DNA of 64,000 nt from Treponema sp. (GCA_009780855.1 WQZG01000007.1:1-64000); one strand, 5' to 3'. Positions 8,856 through 17,976 are shown, numbered from the stretch's first letter. Notes: a model not told the origin generated them from the sequence alone. Program-made: numbers and translations.

Positions 8856-8884
8856 CATCAGATGACCTGATGAGCAGATGACCT
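8856..8884. promoter_or_regulatory. Operator-like palindrome and direct repeat
   Basis: CATCAG at 8856-8861 and CTGATG at 8867-8872 form an inverted repeat with five bases between. The octamer GATGACCT occurs at 8861-8868 and again at 8877-8884, 16 bases apart. The site sits just after the predicted -10 box and between the divergent transporter and regulator genes, where a GntR/FadR dimer would bind. Assignment to that regulator is inferred from position. Confidence 0.5.
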
Positions 8885-8942
8885 TTATATTAGTTTATCA
8901 CATCTGGTTTAAAAAAGAAAGAAAAATTTTTACGAGGCAGAA

Positions 8943-9614
8943 ATGGATGAAATAATCAGAGCGCAAAACATCTCGTTTCACGTTCTGGAACGGATTAAGG
9001 CTATTATTCTCAACGAAAACCGCCGTCCCGGCGATAAAATACCTACCGAGTCTGAACTGTCGCAAAGACTTGGTGTTGGTAAATCCAGTATTCGCGAAGC
9101 GGTTAAGATGCTGGAAGTTTTAGGTGTGCTTGAAACCAGGCATGGTGACGGTACTTATATCAAAAGTGAACCCTGCGCAGACCTTATAAATCCTCTGGCT
9201 TATCAGCTCCTTGTGCTTGAACGAACCCCAAGAGAAATAATTGAACTGCGTGCTACATTCGAACCGGCTTTTACACTTGCTGCCATGGAATCCGCTACCA
9301 GCGAAGATATCGAGAAAATCGAAGGATCCATCACAAATCTCGTAAAAAGCATTAAACTTGGAATGCAGACCGCCGAGGAAGATTTAGAATTCCATTACGC
9401 AATACTGGCCAGTACCCATAATCCCTTTATTATCTTAATAGGACGGACTATCCTTCAGCTTTTTAGTGCTTCTATTGATCGATCCATGCGTTCGATACCA
9501 GAAGTCGCGGTTAAGGATCATAAAAGGATATTTAAGGCTTTTTGTGCCAAAGACAAGGAAAAGCTGCTTTCAGCCATAGAGGAGAGTTATAAAGGCTGGA
9601 TACTTAATTTATAA
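8943..9614 (+). CDS. GntR-family regulator, FadR/FCD subgroup
   Basis: 223 residues. The winged helix-turn-helix spans about 8-75, with TESELSQRLGVGKSSIREAV as the recognition region and RHGDGTYI as the wing. An all-helical FCD ligand domain follows (about 90-215), with EFHYAI and HKRIF holding histidines that bind metal in this family. FCD regulators usually sense sugar acids or other carboxylates. It is first in the plus-strand operon with the glycosidase-like gene and the binding protein, and faces the permease operon, so it probably controls both. The SD is GAGG before the ATG. Confidence 0.88.
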   Translation: MDEIIRAQNISFHVLERIKAIILNENRRPGDKIPTESELSQRLGVGKSSIREAVKMLEVLGVLETRHGDGTYIKSEPCADLINPLAYQLLVLERTPREIIELRATFEPAFTLAAMESATSEDIEKIEGSITNLVKSIKLGMQTAEEDLEFHYAILASTHNPFIILIGRTILQLFSASIDRSMRSIPEVAVKDHKRIFKAFCAKDKEKLLSAIEESYKGWILNL

Positions 9615-9627
9615 GGAGACACAGGAT

Positions 9628-11700
9628 ATGTATATTGAAAATGAAAATCTACGCATTGAATTAAATAATGTTGGGTGTCTCGCTATTTTGGACAAAAAAA
9701 CCGGGGTTGCATGGAAAAATTTATCTCCAGGATTTGTTACGTTAAGAAATGACATAAATGAGGAAAAAATTCCGCTTTGCAGCGGAATATGCAGCGCTAA
9801 AATAAGCAGTGTTAAGGTTAACAGCACCGATTACAGTCATAATTGCGATGAATTAAACGTTGAATTCAATGGTGCAACAGGCAAATTTGTCTCGGACGAA
9901 AAATTCAGCTGTTTCTTTCGTATTTTACCCAAAGATAAAGGCTTTGAGCTTCGTCTGGAATCAGTGGAAACAGAACTGGAATTTATTTCGCTGGAATATC
10001 CGGCCCATACCATTAATGTTAAATCCGGCAGCGAACAAGGATATACAGTTATACCTGTAAAACAGGGAGTAATCGTCCCCAGCAGGCTTGATACTGGTTA
10101 TATGCGTTACATGAACAACCTTTGGCGAAATATTTGCGATATAGAAAAGTACCTTGAATTCGATTCCGGGCCGCTTAATATGCCCTGGTTTGGAGCACAT
10201 AAGGGAGAATCTTCAATCTTTATTTATTCTGATACACCTACCGATATGTCGCTGCATGTTGTATGCAATTCTGTTGTTAATGACAGCGGTTATGTTGTCA
10301 GCGCGCGCCATTGTGAAAATCCAGGTACGAGAATGAGCTCATTAAGTCCTATATTCGAATCATCCATGGGTAAGCTTGGTTACCCGCGATCTGTCTATAT
10401 ACAGTTTTTAAACGGCGGATATGTTGAGATGGCAAAACTATATCTGGAATTTGCAAAAAAGAACGGCAGGTATGTTTCATTACGTGAAAAAATAATCAGG
10501 AATCCGATGATAGAAAAAATGATTGGAGCTCCTGATATAAAAATTTATATTTATACCAATCGTATTAATGAACCTTATCTTAGGGCATGGTGCGAACCGG
10601 TGCTGGATGGATACTCCTGCGTACATACCACATTTAAACAAGTAAGTGATTTTCTTGATAAATTAAAAGCAGATGGAATTGATAACGCGTTGATTTTACT
10701 GGGAGGCTGGAATAGAGCAGGGTATGATAATGGTCATGTTGATATGTGGCCGCCTGCCGAAGGTGCTGGCGGCGCCGAAGATCTTAAAAAATTATCATTA
10801 AAGGCACGTTCTCTTGGTTATATATTAAGCCTTCACGATAATTATCAGGATTATTATCTTAATGCTCCAAGTTATAATGAAGAATGCCTTGTTAAGAAAT
10901 CTGATGGTTCGGTACAAACCGGCGGCATTTGGGATGGTGGGCAATGCCGCATTATCTGTTCACATGAGGCATTAGACCTTGCCAGGTCCAATGTTGATAA
11001 AGTTCAGAATGGAACAGAAATTACTTCCTATTATTTAGACACTACAATAGCAGCAAAACTTTATGAATGTCATGATAAGAATCATCCCCAAACCAGAATT
11101 GATGATAAACAAAGTAGATATACTTTGCTGACCGATCTGCAGAAACTTGGATTGATCGTTGGCACGGAAGGCGGAAATGACTGGGCAGTGCCAGTCTGTA
11201 CTTATTTTGAAGGGCTCCCCGGTTCGGGAACAGGTACCAATGCCGGGGTCGAAGCTTCGGGCTTTGGCATATCGGCTCCGTTATTCTATCTTGTATATCA
11301 CGATTCAGTCATATGTTACTGGCAGCATGGCCAGCCCTACGGGCGCGAGGATCACATTAATCACATGCTTTTTGACTTACTCAATGCACAGCCATCCAGT
11401 TGGTCAATTATTTATGAACAATTCGGAGATATGGAACCGCTTATTTTGGATGCTTACCGTTTGCTTGGCCGGTTCCACACAAAAACTGCTCATTGCCAGA
11501 TGGTAAATCATGAATATCTCAAGAAAGACTTTACTGTTCAAAAAACCGTCTTTAGTGATGGCTCAGAGGTCATCGTCAATTTTGATATTTTGAGTTTTTC
11601 TTTGGGTGATAATAAAATACCTCCCAAGGGATTTTTGCTGAAAATGAATGGAGAAGATCAATTGATCGGTTGTTTCGACAGGACTGTTAAATATTTGTGA
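9628..11700 (+). CDS. Large glycoside-hydrolase-like TIM-barrel protein (GH101/DUF5696-like)
   Basis: 690 residues without a signal peptide, so probably cytoplasmic. The N-terminal ~270 residues look like a beta-sandwich (galactose-mutarotase-like). The central part resembles a glycosidase barrel: ALILLGGWNRAGYDNGHVD, SLGYILSLHDNYQDYYL, ITSYYLDTTIA (Asp471) and IVGTEGGNDW (Glu514). The last two are plausible catalytic acids by analogy with retaining alpha-glycosidases related to GH101, but this is inferred from motifs, not aligned. The tail (about 620-690) is a small beta domain. It lies between the FadR-type regulator (13 bp) and the binding protein. Substrate unknown; probably an oligosaccharide delivered by the adjacent Lpl transporter. 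Confidence 0.6.
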   Translation: MYIENENLRIELNNVGCLAILDKKTGVAWKNLSPGFVTLRNDINEEKIPLCSGICSAKISSVKVNSTDYSHNCDELNVEFNGATGKFVSDEKFSCFFRILPKDKGFELRLESVETELEFISLEYPAHTINVKSGSEQGYTVIPVKQGVIVPSRLDTGYMRYMNNLWRNICDIEKYLEFDSGPLNMPWFGAHKGESSIFIYSDTPTDMSLHVVCNSVVNDSGYVVSARHCENPGTRMSSLSPIFESSMGKLGYPRSVYIQFLNGGYVEMAKLYLEFAKKNGRYVSLREKIIRNPMIEKMIGAPDIKIYIYTNRINEPYLRAWCEPVLDGYSCVHTTFKQVSDFLDKLKADGIDNALILLGGWNRAGYDNGHVDMWPPAEGAGGAEDLKKLSLKARSLGYILSLHDNYQDYYLNAPSYNEECLVKKSDGSVQTGGIWDGGQCRIICSHEALDLARSNVDKVQNGTEITSYYLDTTIAAKLYECHDKNHPQTRIDDKQSRYTLLTDLQKLGLIVGTEGGNDWAVPVCTYFEGLPGSGTGTNAGVEASGFGISAPLFYLVYHDSVICYWQHGQPYGREDHINHMLFDLLNAQPSSWSIIYEQFGDMEPLILDAYRLLGRFHTKTAHCQMVNHEYLKKDFTVQKTVFSDGSEVIVNFDILSFSLGDNKIPPKGFLLKMNGEDQLIGCFDRTVKYL

Positions 11701-11763
11701 ATCAGGAGCTAATATATGCCATTTGGGGCAATTTTAGTTCTAATTATTTTATGGAGGAAAATC

Positions 11764-13464
11764 ATGAAAAGAAAAATGTCTTTTATCCTGGCTGCGGTCC
11801 TGATGCTTGCACCCGGCTGGGGCGGCGCGATGTTGATGGCATCCGGGAATGCTGCTCAAAGTACCGGCCAAACCAGTGCTTCGGCGGCAAATGTAAATCC
11901 GGCGGGTGTGCTCCCGATAGTTAAAAATAAAATCAACTTATCTGTTTTTGCCGAAGTTGATGCCAGTATTCAAAATCTGGAAGAGAACGCGGCAATAAAG
12001 CGTCTAGAAAGTGAAACCAATATACATATCGATGTAACAGCCCGTCCCAGTAATAATAATGATGTTGTTATCCAGCGAAATTTATTACTCGCAAGCGGGG
12101 ATTATCCTGAAGTTTTTATGATGATAGACCGAGGCGCATTTACCCAGGTTGAAATGATTCAATATGGAATGAAAGATAAAATTTTTATTCCGCTTAATAA
12201 CCTAATTGATAAATATGGTTATGAACTTAAACAGATTTTTGAATATAATCCTGATTTTAAAAATATTATGGTTATGCCGGATAACAACATCTACGCTATT
12301 ACCCGTATAGCCGAAGTTTTTCATACCTGGGCTTATCCAAAATATTGGGTGAATCAAAGTTGGTTGAATCAACTTAATATTGCGACTCCAAAAACGATCG
12401 AAGATTATTACAATATGCTCAAAACAATAAAGAACGGTAAACCGGATGGTCAAGCCAACCCGATACCGGTTACGACTAATACTAATGCAACATTGGATCT
12501 TTATGTAATGAATGCTTACATGCCTTATAACAGAGCATCCAATTATTGCTATCTTGATGATAATAACAAGATTGTTTTCGCACCGGGATTGCCGGAATTC
12601 CGGGAGGGCCTCCGTTTCCTGAATAAAATTTATACAGAAGGTTTACTGGATCCATCGGCTTTTACACAAACTCAGGAGCAAATGCAGCAGTCAATACGCC
12701 AGGAAGTTTTTCTTGTTGGAGGCTATCTTGCTGATCATATGACACAGGGAGTTGATGGCAATAATGTTAAAGCAATGGCCGCATATACTGCACTTACACC
12801 GGTTAAAGCGACTGAAAAAGGCGGCTGGCAGTCCAGTGTTTCCAGAATTAACTATAATATGAACGGTTACTACCTGATTACCGACAAGTGTAAAAATCCG
12901 GAAGCAGCTTTTAGGCTTGCTGATTATTTTTCCAATGAAGAAACTTTTGATTATAAGGCTAATGGTCAGGAAGGCCTTGACTGGAAAAAACCTGATGTTC
13001 CGACTTTGAACATGGCAGGCGGTCCCTTCAAGGTGATGCCATTAACAATCACAGATCCGGAACTTCTGCGAACTGCCCTGAACCGCAGGTTCAATGTAGG
13101 CAACTTGCGTGGAATAAAGGAAGTCCGTGACAGCTGGCAGCGTCTTGTTAGCGGTGATGATTTAAATCTGCCTGCGTATTATGAATCCAGGCTTCAGGTG
13201 GAAACTGCTAAGGTTTTCCCATATTTTTATCCCAAAGAATTATCTGCCGCTTTAATGCTTGATGAAAATGAAATGGTTGAATATAGCAATATAAACACCA
13301 ACCTGAGAAACCATGTGATTAGGAGTGTGGCACAGTTTACTGTTGGTGATAGAAGTATTGACAGGGACTGGGATGCATATCTTAATGAATTAAAGAACTT
13401 CAAACTTGATAGATTCCTGGAACTTTATCAAAAGTCTTATGACCGTTTTAAGTCAATTAAATGA
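11764..13464 (+). CDS. Extracellular sugar-binding protein (LplA-like)
   Basis: 566 residues from the ATG at 11764, chosen because GGAGG lies nine bases upstream and a signal peptide follows at once (MKRKMSFILAAVLMLAPG). An upstream in-frame ATG at 11716 lacks both. No lipobox cysteine is visible; the predicted cleavage region AMLMASGN resembles other treponemal Lpl-binding proteins. The body has the family features RNLLLASGDYPEVFM near 85-100 and a Trp/Tyr-rich second lobe. It probably supplies the LplB/LplC permeases encoded at 6914-8764. Unlike the two binding proteins at 53-56 kb it lacks the 'DxNGNG' calcium-like loop. An inverted repeat follows the stop. Confidence 0.82.
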   Translation: MKRKMSFILAAVLMLAPGWGGAMLMASGNAAQSTGQTSASAANVNPAGVLPIVKNKINLSVFAEVDASIQNLEENAAIKRLESETNIHIDVTARPSNNNDVVIQRNLLLASGDYPEVFMMIDRGAFTQVEMIQYGMKDKIFIPLNNLIDKYGYELKQIFEYNPDFKNIMVMPDNNIYAITRIAEVFHTWAYPKYWVNQSWLNQLNIATPKTIEDYYNMLKTIKNGKPDGQANPIPVTTNTNATLDLYVMNAYMPYNRASNYCYLDDNNKIVFAPGLPEFREGLRFLNKIYTEGLLDPSAFTQTQEQMQQSIRQEVFLVGGYLADHMTQGVDGNNVKAMAAYTALTPVKATEKGGWQSSVSRINYNMNGYYLITDKCKNPEAAFRLADYFSNEETFDYKANGQEGLDWKKPDVPTLNMAGGPFKVMPLTITDPELLRTALNRRFNVGNLRGIKEVRDSWQRLVSGDDLNLPAYYESRLQVETAKVFPYFYPKELSAALMLDENEMVEYSNINTNLRNHVIRSVAQFTVGDRSIDRDWDAYLNELKNFKLDRFLELYQKSYDRFKSIK

Positions 13465-13485
13465 ATTTCTAAATTAATCTGCCGC

Positions 13486-13519
13486 GGCCGTAAACAAACT
13501 ATATAGTTCACTTACGGCC
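13486..13519. terminator. Hairpin between convergent genes
   Basis: GGCCGTAA at 13486-13493 pairs with TTACGGCC at 13512-13519, and the loop holds a further AACTATATAGTT palindrome. It lies between two convergent stops (13464 and 13557) and could end both transcripts, but there is no clear T-run, so it may not be a classical intrinsic terminator. Confidence 0.45.
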
Positions 13520-13556
13520 ATGTGCTATTAAGATTCCGAAATCCGGTCGTGTCAGG

Positions 13557-14492
13557 CTACCTGCATAAGGCTTGTGCGAACCGCCGTACAGTCTTAAAGT
13601 TTTGTGGAGTAAGCCTAAGGTAACTGTCGCCGGAGGTATTAAAAACTCGCCAGGTTTCGGGGATTTCCTTCTGGTATCCCCTGTTCCTCATCTGGAGATT
13701 GATCAGCACATTTGTAAATTCTGGCTCTCTGCGTAGTTTTGAAAAAAGAATCATACATTCGTTTGAAGGCAGCATTGTAATAGTTTGGACTGCTGCACCG
13801 GCCAGGAGGAATCCAACATCATCGGAGAATGGAGTAGGAGCCAGCAGTACTTTTTCCATTGCCAGTTCCCTGGCCGTTTCCAGAGCCTGTGCTTGTAATT
13901 CCTTGATTGAGCCGTGTATCTTTTCCATCGCTATCGATGTTTCATTCCGTAAAAGATATTCTACTGTGGTGGAGACAATCAAAGTGTCTCCTGTCCCGCA
14001 GGCGTCAAAATTAAAAATCCTGTAAGATTCCTTTCCTTTTTTTACAAAATCTACTGCCAGAGTGTAAGCTCCCTGGTTTCGTACTCCTTCTCCGCTGGTC
14101 AATTCTTCCTTATCTGTAAAAATGATCATCCAATCTCTGGTTTTGTTTGCAAGCAGTTCGAGGGCTGTTTCCATTAGTATAAATACAGCTGCACTGTTGT
14201 CGTTGGCGCCGGGACTTCCAGGACATCGATCGTAATGGGCAATAAGTACAGTCTGCCTGTGTCCCTGCCTTTCTCCTTCTGGCTGCGCTTCGATCATCAG
14301 GTGTTTATTCCCGGCAATATTCATTATTTTATGCTCAAGATTTACTTTATCCAGTATTGTATCCAAGACAGTAAAACGGTCTGCGTCAAGATTTAAAAAT
14401 TCATCGAAGTATTTCCAGACAGAATGAGAGGGGAATCTGCCATAAATCGGGTATTCAGTTACTGCCAAAAATTCTATCCATGATTTTTCCAA
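13557..14492 (-). CDS. M28-like metallopeptidase with an altered last metal ligand
   Basis: 311 residues from a TTG start at 14492, inside the end of the upstream gene (38-bp overlap); the next in-frame ATG is at residue 57. M28 zinc-peptidase motifs are present: LIAHYDRCPGSPGANDNSAA (His86, Asp88, Asp98), FTDKEEL (Glu129/130) and IFNFDACG (Asp163). Where the family normally has a His-Thr-x-x-Asp near the C-terminus, this protein has RVFNTSGDSYLRL, so the second histidine ligand appears to be Asn. It may be inactive or have changed metal use. No signal peptide. It is the last gene of the TPR-phosphoesterase-DGNHR operon. Confidence 0.7.
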   Translation of the reverse strand: MEKSWIEFLAVTEYPIYGRFPSHSVWKYFDEFLNLDADRFTVLDTILDKVNLEHKIMNIAGNKHLMIEAQPEGERQGHRQTVLIAHYDRCPGSPGANDNSAAVFILMETALELLANKTRDWMIIFTDKEELTSGEGVRNQGAYTLAVDFVKKGKESYRIFNFDACGTGDTLIVSTTVEYLLRNETSIAMEKIHGSIKELQAQALETARELAMEKVLLAPTPFSDDVGFLLAGAAVQTITMLPSNECMILFSKLRREPEFTNVLINLQMRNRGYQKEIPETWRVFNTSGDSYLRLTPQNFKTVRRFAQALCR

Positions 14493-15390
14493 AGTAACCG
14501 GATAAGCCGCCGCTGCTTACGCCGTACCGGTGGGAGAAATTTTTTGCAGCAGCCGTTATGGGGTAATTAGGGCCTTTCTTTTTTTTAAGAAAATCCCAGT
14601 AGGATACAATCCATATATACAGGTCGCCGCTGCTTTTATCCGGGAAATATGCGCCCAGTCCGTTGTCATGGATGGCTTTGATTATTGGTTTGTAGATTTG
14701 TTTGTACCAGGAAACAAGCGCTCCGGAAAACGGAATCTCTTCTTCTTTTTTCTGGTTCATAAAATATTTATGTTCCAGAATATGCTCGAAGATTTTGTTG
14801 TAACGGCCTGTGGTTGTAAAATCAAGATTATCATCGCCGGTGAGTTTTGCAAAATCTGTTTTTTCGTAAAAGATTTTTTTCTCCATGGCGATGACCGCTT
14901 TTTTTAAATCATCGGCAGTCATTTCAGGAGTAATGGTAATTTCCGACGACAGGCTGATCACTTCCGCGTCGATTTCTTCGACGCCCTGGGAACGGGCAAC
15001 AGAAACGCGGTGGTTCCCGTCCCTGACAAAATAGGCGCCGCCGATTTCGTAAAGCTGTATCGCCGGCAGCGGGGTATCGCTGATCTGCGCCCTGGCGACG
15101 CGCTCCCATCTGGCCCTCATAAATTCAGAACGCGGCAGGAAGAATTTGTTAAAATCCCGGTAGCGGCCTTCGCTGCCCACTATCAGTTTGATGGGAACCG
15201 ATTTCATTCCCAGATATACCTGGTTGGCAGGCTGCAAAATTTCCTTGACATCATAAAACGACAGTAAATCGTCTTTTTTGGAATTCATTATATTCTGGAA
15301 CTTTGAAATTAAAGCCTTGTTGCGGGCGTTGTTAAATGATTCGGTTGCCTGGGTGTATTCAAGATGGAGCGGAGATTTATTGTCCTTCAT
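14455..15390 (-). CDS. ParB-fold 'DGNHR' domain protein
   Basis: 311 residues. The middle part holds a ParB/sulfiredoxin-type fold: VPIKLIVGSEGRYRDF, then LPAIQLYEIGGAYFVRDGNHR with the conserved DGNHR box at 124-128. This fold can bind nucleotides or DNA. The C-terminal half (about 180-311) is Lys/Tyr-rich and unlike anything I recognise. The start codon overlaps the stop of the phosphoesterase gene by four bases, and its own 3' end overlaps the M28-like gene. Function unknown; operon context suggests it acts with the phosphoesterase. Confidence 0.6.
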   Translation of the reverse strand: MKDNKSPLHLEYTQATESFNNARNKALISKFQNIMNSKKDDLLSFYDVKEILQPANQVYLGMKSVPIKLIVGSEGRYRDFNKFFLPRSEFMRARWERVARAQISDTPLPAIQLYEIGGAYFVRDGNHRVSVARSQGVEEIDAEVISLSSEITITPEMTADDLKKAVIAMEKKIFYEKTDFAKLTGDDNLDFTTTGRYNKIFEHILEHKYFMNQKKEEEIPFSGALVSWYKQIYKPIIKAIHDNGLGAYFPDKSSGDLYIWIVSYWDFLKKKKGPNYPITAAAKNFSHRYGVSSGGLSGYFGKIMDRIFGSN

Positions 15391-16046
15391 AATTTTTCCT
15401 CCGTATCCAGAAGATAGTGGCTGTACGCGTTTATCACGGTCGTATTGCAGTATTTGGTCGTCCTTACTTCCGACAAATCATAAAGGTGGATGTGGCCGTG
15501 CACCAGGTATTTGGGTTTAAAAGTACGCATGAACCACAGGAAAGTTTCAAAGCCCAGATGGCACTTGTCTTCCCTGTCGTGTATCCCGCGGGGAGACGCG
15601 TGGGTTAGCAGAATATCAAGGTAGCGGCCGCGGAAAATTTTATTAAAAACCAGGGAAGGGATCATTTTTAAGATTTCAAGTTTCATCTGGAATTCGGTAT
15701 ATTGATTCTGATCCTTGTTGTATTTCCTGCAGCCGCCCAGGCCGGCGATAATAAGATTTTCTTCGTACTTAACCTTGCTTCCCAGATGTATTGCTCCGGA
15801 AAACCGGCTTAAATCATCGTCTGTTGCGTATGAGCCTGAGTCTCCCATGTAATAGGAATAATCCTTTAAATGATGGTTTCCAAAAACAAAAAAAGCCGGT
15901 TTGTTAAGGCTTGAGACAATAAAGTCAAGGTAATCCATCGGAAGATCGCCTGCGCTAAGGACCATGTCCACATCGGCAAAGCGCTGCCTGATTGTATTTG
16001 TGTAAACAAGCGGATCAATCTGGTCCGAAACGCAGAGGATCTTCAT
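15387..16046 (-). CDS. Metallophosphoesterase
   Basis: 219 residues with the calcineurin-like motif series: MKILCVSDQID (first Asp; the usual DxH histidine is replaced), LSAGDLPMDYL (GD), FVFGNHH (GNH), LLTHASPRG (H) and LVHGHIHLYD (GHxH). It should bind two metals and cleave a phosphoester; the substrate is unknown. ATGA overlaps link it to the TPR gene upstream (16043-16046) and the DGNHR gene downstream, so expression is tightly coupled. No signal peptide; cytoplasmic. Confidence 0.85.
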   Translation of the reverse strand: MKILCVSDQIDPLVYTNTIRQRFADVDMVLSAGDLPMDYLDFIVSSLNKPAFFVFGNHHLKDYSYYMGDSGSYATDDDLSRFSGAIHLGSKVKYEENLIIAGLGGCRKYNKDQNQYTEFQMKLEILKMIPSLVFNKIFRGRYLDILLTHASPRGIHDREDKCHLGFETFLWFMRTFKPKYLVHGHIHLYDLSEVRTTKYCNTTVINAYSHYLLDTEEKL

Positions 16047-17029
16047 GTCTGCCCTGACTGGCGGTACTCCTGGTAACGCATTAATTTTTCTCCCACATCC
16101 CTAAAATTCTTTTTTTGTGCGTAAATCTTTTCCCATTGGGCGACCGCCTGCTGATATAGCTTTTTCTTTTCGTAACACAGGGCCAGGAAATACCGCGCGT
16201 ACAGGCTGTCGGTTTCGGCATCGCTGCCGCCGGCCGCGACTGCCCTTTCCAGTTCGGTTATGGCCTTGTCCACCATTTTGAGCGACATATAACAGCTCCC
16301 AGTTTCCACCAGGGCCCGTATTTTATAATCCTGATCCCTGCAAGCTTTTTCAAAATAGGGCAGGGAGGCCGCGTAGTCTTTTGTGTCCTTGTGAATTTTG
16401 CCCATGTATAAATTTGCCTTTGGATTATTGGGTTCAATCTTGAGTACACTTCTGAAGGCGGAATCGGCTTCCTTTAATTTTCTCTCGTGGTAAAGCAGAA
16501 CGCCCAGTTCAGTAAAATATTTTGGTTCCTTCGAATTAAATGAAATCGCCTTGCTGAAGTAACCTTCCGCCAAATCAGCGCGGCTGCGGCCCGCAAAAAT
16601 TTGACCTGCCTGGAAATGGTACTCCGCGTTTTCCGGCTGGATTTTTATAAGCAGCAGGTATTCCTTGAGCGCTTCTTCGTTTTCGTTAAATTTCTGGTAT
16701 AAACCGGCAATTGTCTGGCGGAACTCGGTTTCCGGGATGTTTTTACCTTCGATTCCAAGGCGGTTAACGCTCTTAAATTCCCGCAGCGCCTGTTCTTCCC
16801 GGTTATCCCTTAAAAAGGCCTTGCCCAAAAGATAATGGGCTTCCGTGTTTCTGGGGTCTTTTTCGATCGCGGCCTTGCCTGCCCTTATTGCCTGGAGATT
16901 TTTGTTTTTATCCAGATAGGAAGCTGCCGCCGAAGTTTTACCGGTTATCATTCTGCCGCGGAGAAAATAATAAAGGAAAAAACCAACCCCCGCGGCTAAA
17001 ATGCTAAGAACAGCAAAAATGACAGGCAT
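16043..17029 (-). CDS. Membrane-anchored TPR protein
   Basis: 328 residues. A single N-terminal helix (VIFAVLSILAAGVGFFLYYFLRG, about 3-25) is followed by roughly seven tetratricopeptide units from residue 45 to 315 (for example TEAHYLLGKAFLRDNREEQAL, PKYFTELGVLLYHERKLKEA). TPR proteins are scaffolds. In spirochaetes some membrane-anchored TPR proteins belong to the periplasmic flagellar collar; whether this one does is unknown. First gene of the minus-strand operon, divergent from the TPR gene at 17119 with an 89-bp gap. Confidence 0.8.
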   Translation of the reverse strand: MPVIFAVLSILAAGVGFFLYYFLRGRMITGKTSAAASYLDKNKNLQAIRAGKAAIEKDPRNTEAHYLLGKAFLRDNREEQALREFKSVNRLGIEGKNIPETEFRQTIAGLYQKFNENEEALKEYLLLIKIQPENAEYHFQAGQIFAGRSRADLAEGYFSKAISFNSKEPKYFTELGVLLYHERKLKEADSAFRSVLKIEPNNPKANLYMGKIHKDTKDYAASLPYFEKACRDQDYKIRALVETGSCYMSLKMVDKAITELERAVAAGGSDAETDSLYARYFLALCYEKKKLYQQAVAQWEKIYAQKKNFRDVGEKLMRYQEYRQSGQT

Positions 17030-17118
17030 AATAATCTCCGTTCTTTAAAAAGATATGAAATTTTCCGATATTTACAGTAGATTTATTATATAAGGTGTAT
17101 AAAAAAGAGTGAAGATAT

Positions 17119-17976
17119 ATGAAAATTAACGGATATATAAAAATCAACGCTGCTTCGTTCAGAAAACCAGTATTAGCCGCAATATTGGCCTTCTGCGCGC
17201 TGTTTCCCGCGTTTGCCCAAAATTCTTTTTCAAAGGGAGAGGCGATTTTTCTTGACAACAAGCCCCAGGAAGCTTTGCCTTTTCTGGAAGCCGCTGTTAA
17301 TGAAGATCCTGCCCATGTTCAGGCTTTTATTTACCTGGGCATTGCCTACCAGCAGCTGAACCGTACGGATGACGCCATAGCCGTTTATCAAAAAATACTT
17401 CCGCGCGGAGGATCAGAAACCGCCAAAATCGCCTTTAATCTTGGCAATGCTTATTTTAACAAAGGGAATTATTCATCGGCGGTTGACAGTTATACCCAGG
17501 CCCTTAACGCGGATCCTTCATATTCCACAGCTTTGTTAAACCGCGCCAACTCAAAAATCAAGACAGGGGCGCTAAAGGACGCCGTAACTGATTACCAAAA
17601 TTACCTGGTTATGGAACCCCAGTCTTCCCAGCGCGGCCAGATTGAGAAACTAATTTCTTTTATAAATGATGAATTCGCCGCCGAGGCCAAACGTATCGAA
17701 GACGCCAGAATCGCGGAAGAAAAACGGATTCAGGATGAAAAACTTGCCGAGGAAAAACGGCAGGAAGACGCGAGAATAGCGGAGGAACAGCGCAAAGCCG
17801 AAGAAGAAAAGCAGAGGATCGCGCAGGAGGAAGCTGCCCGCGCCGAGAGCGAGAGAAGGCAGCGTCTTTTGGATGAAGTTTCCGCGTCGCTGCAGGCTGC
17901 CGCGGAGGAAAGCAAGGGCTTGTCCGCCGGTAATGAGGAAGTTCAGGGTTATGACGGCGAATTTGAACTTGAATAA
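17119..17976 (+). CDS. Exported TPR protein with charged coiled-coil tail
   Basis: 285 residues. A signal peptide (about 11-34, ending CALFPAFAQ) precedes four or so TPR units (about 40-170: AHVQAFIYLGIAYQQLNRTDDA, AKIAFNLGNAYFNKGNY). A long Glu/Arg/Ala coiled coil follows (about 190-265), made of imperfect 'EDARIAEEKR' units. Such a protein would sit in the periplasm or on the outer-membrane side. It precedes another TPR gene by 44 bp, so both probably form a complex. The divergent neighbour is also a TPR protein. Confidence 0.78.
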   Translation: MKINGYIKINAASFRKPVLAAILAFCALFPAFAQNSFSKGEAIFLDNKPQEALPFLEAAVNEDPAHVQAFIYLGIAYQQLNRTDDAIAVYQKILPRGGSETAKIAFNLGNAYFNKGNYSSAVDSYTQALNADPSYSTALLNRANSKIKTGALKDAVTDYQNYLVMEPQSSQRGQIEKLISFINDEFAAEAKRIEDARIAEEKRIQDEKLAEEKRQEDARIAEEQRKAEEEKQRIAQEEAARAESERRQRLLDEVSASLQAAAEESKGLSAGNEEVQGYDGEFELE

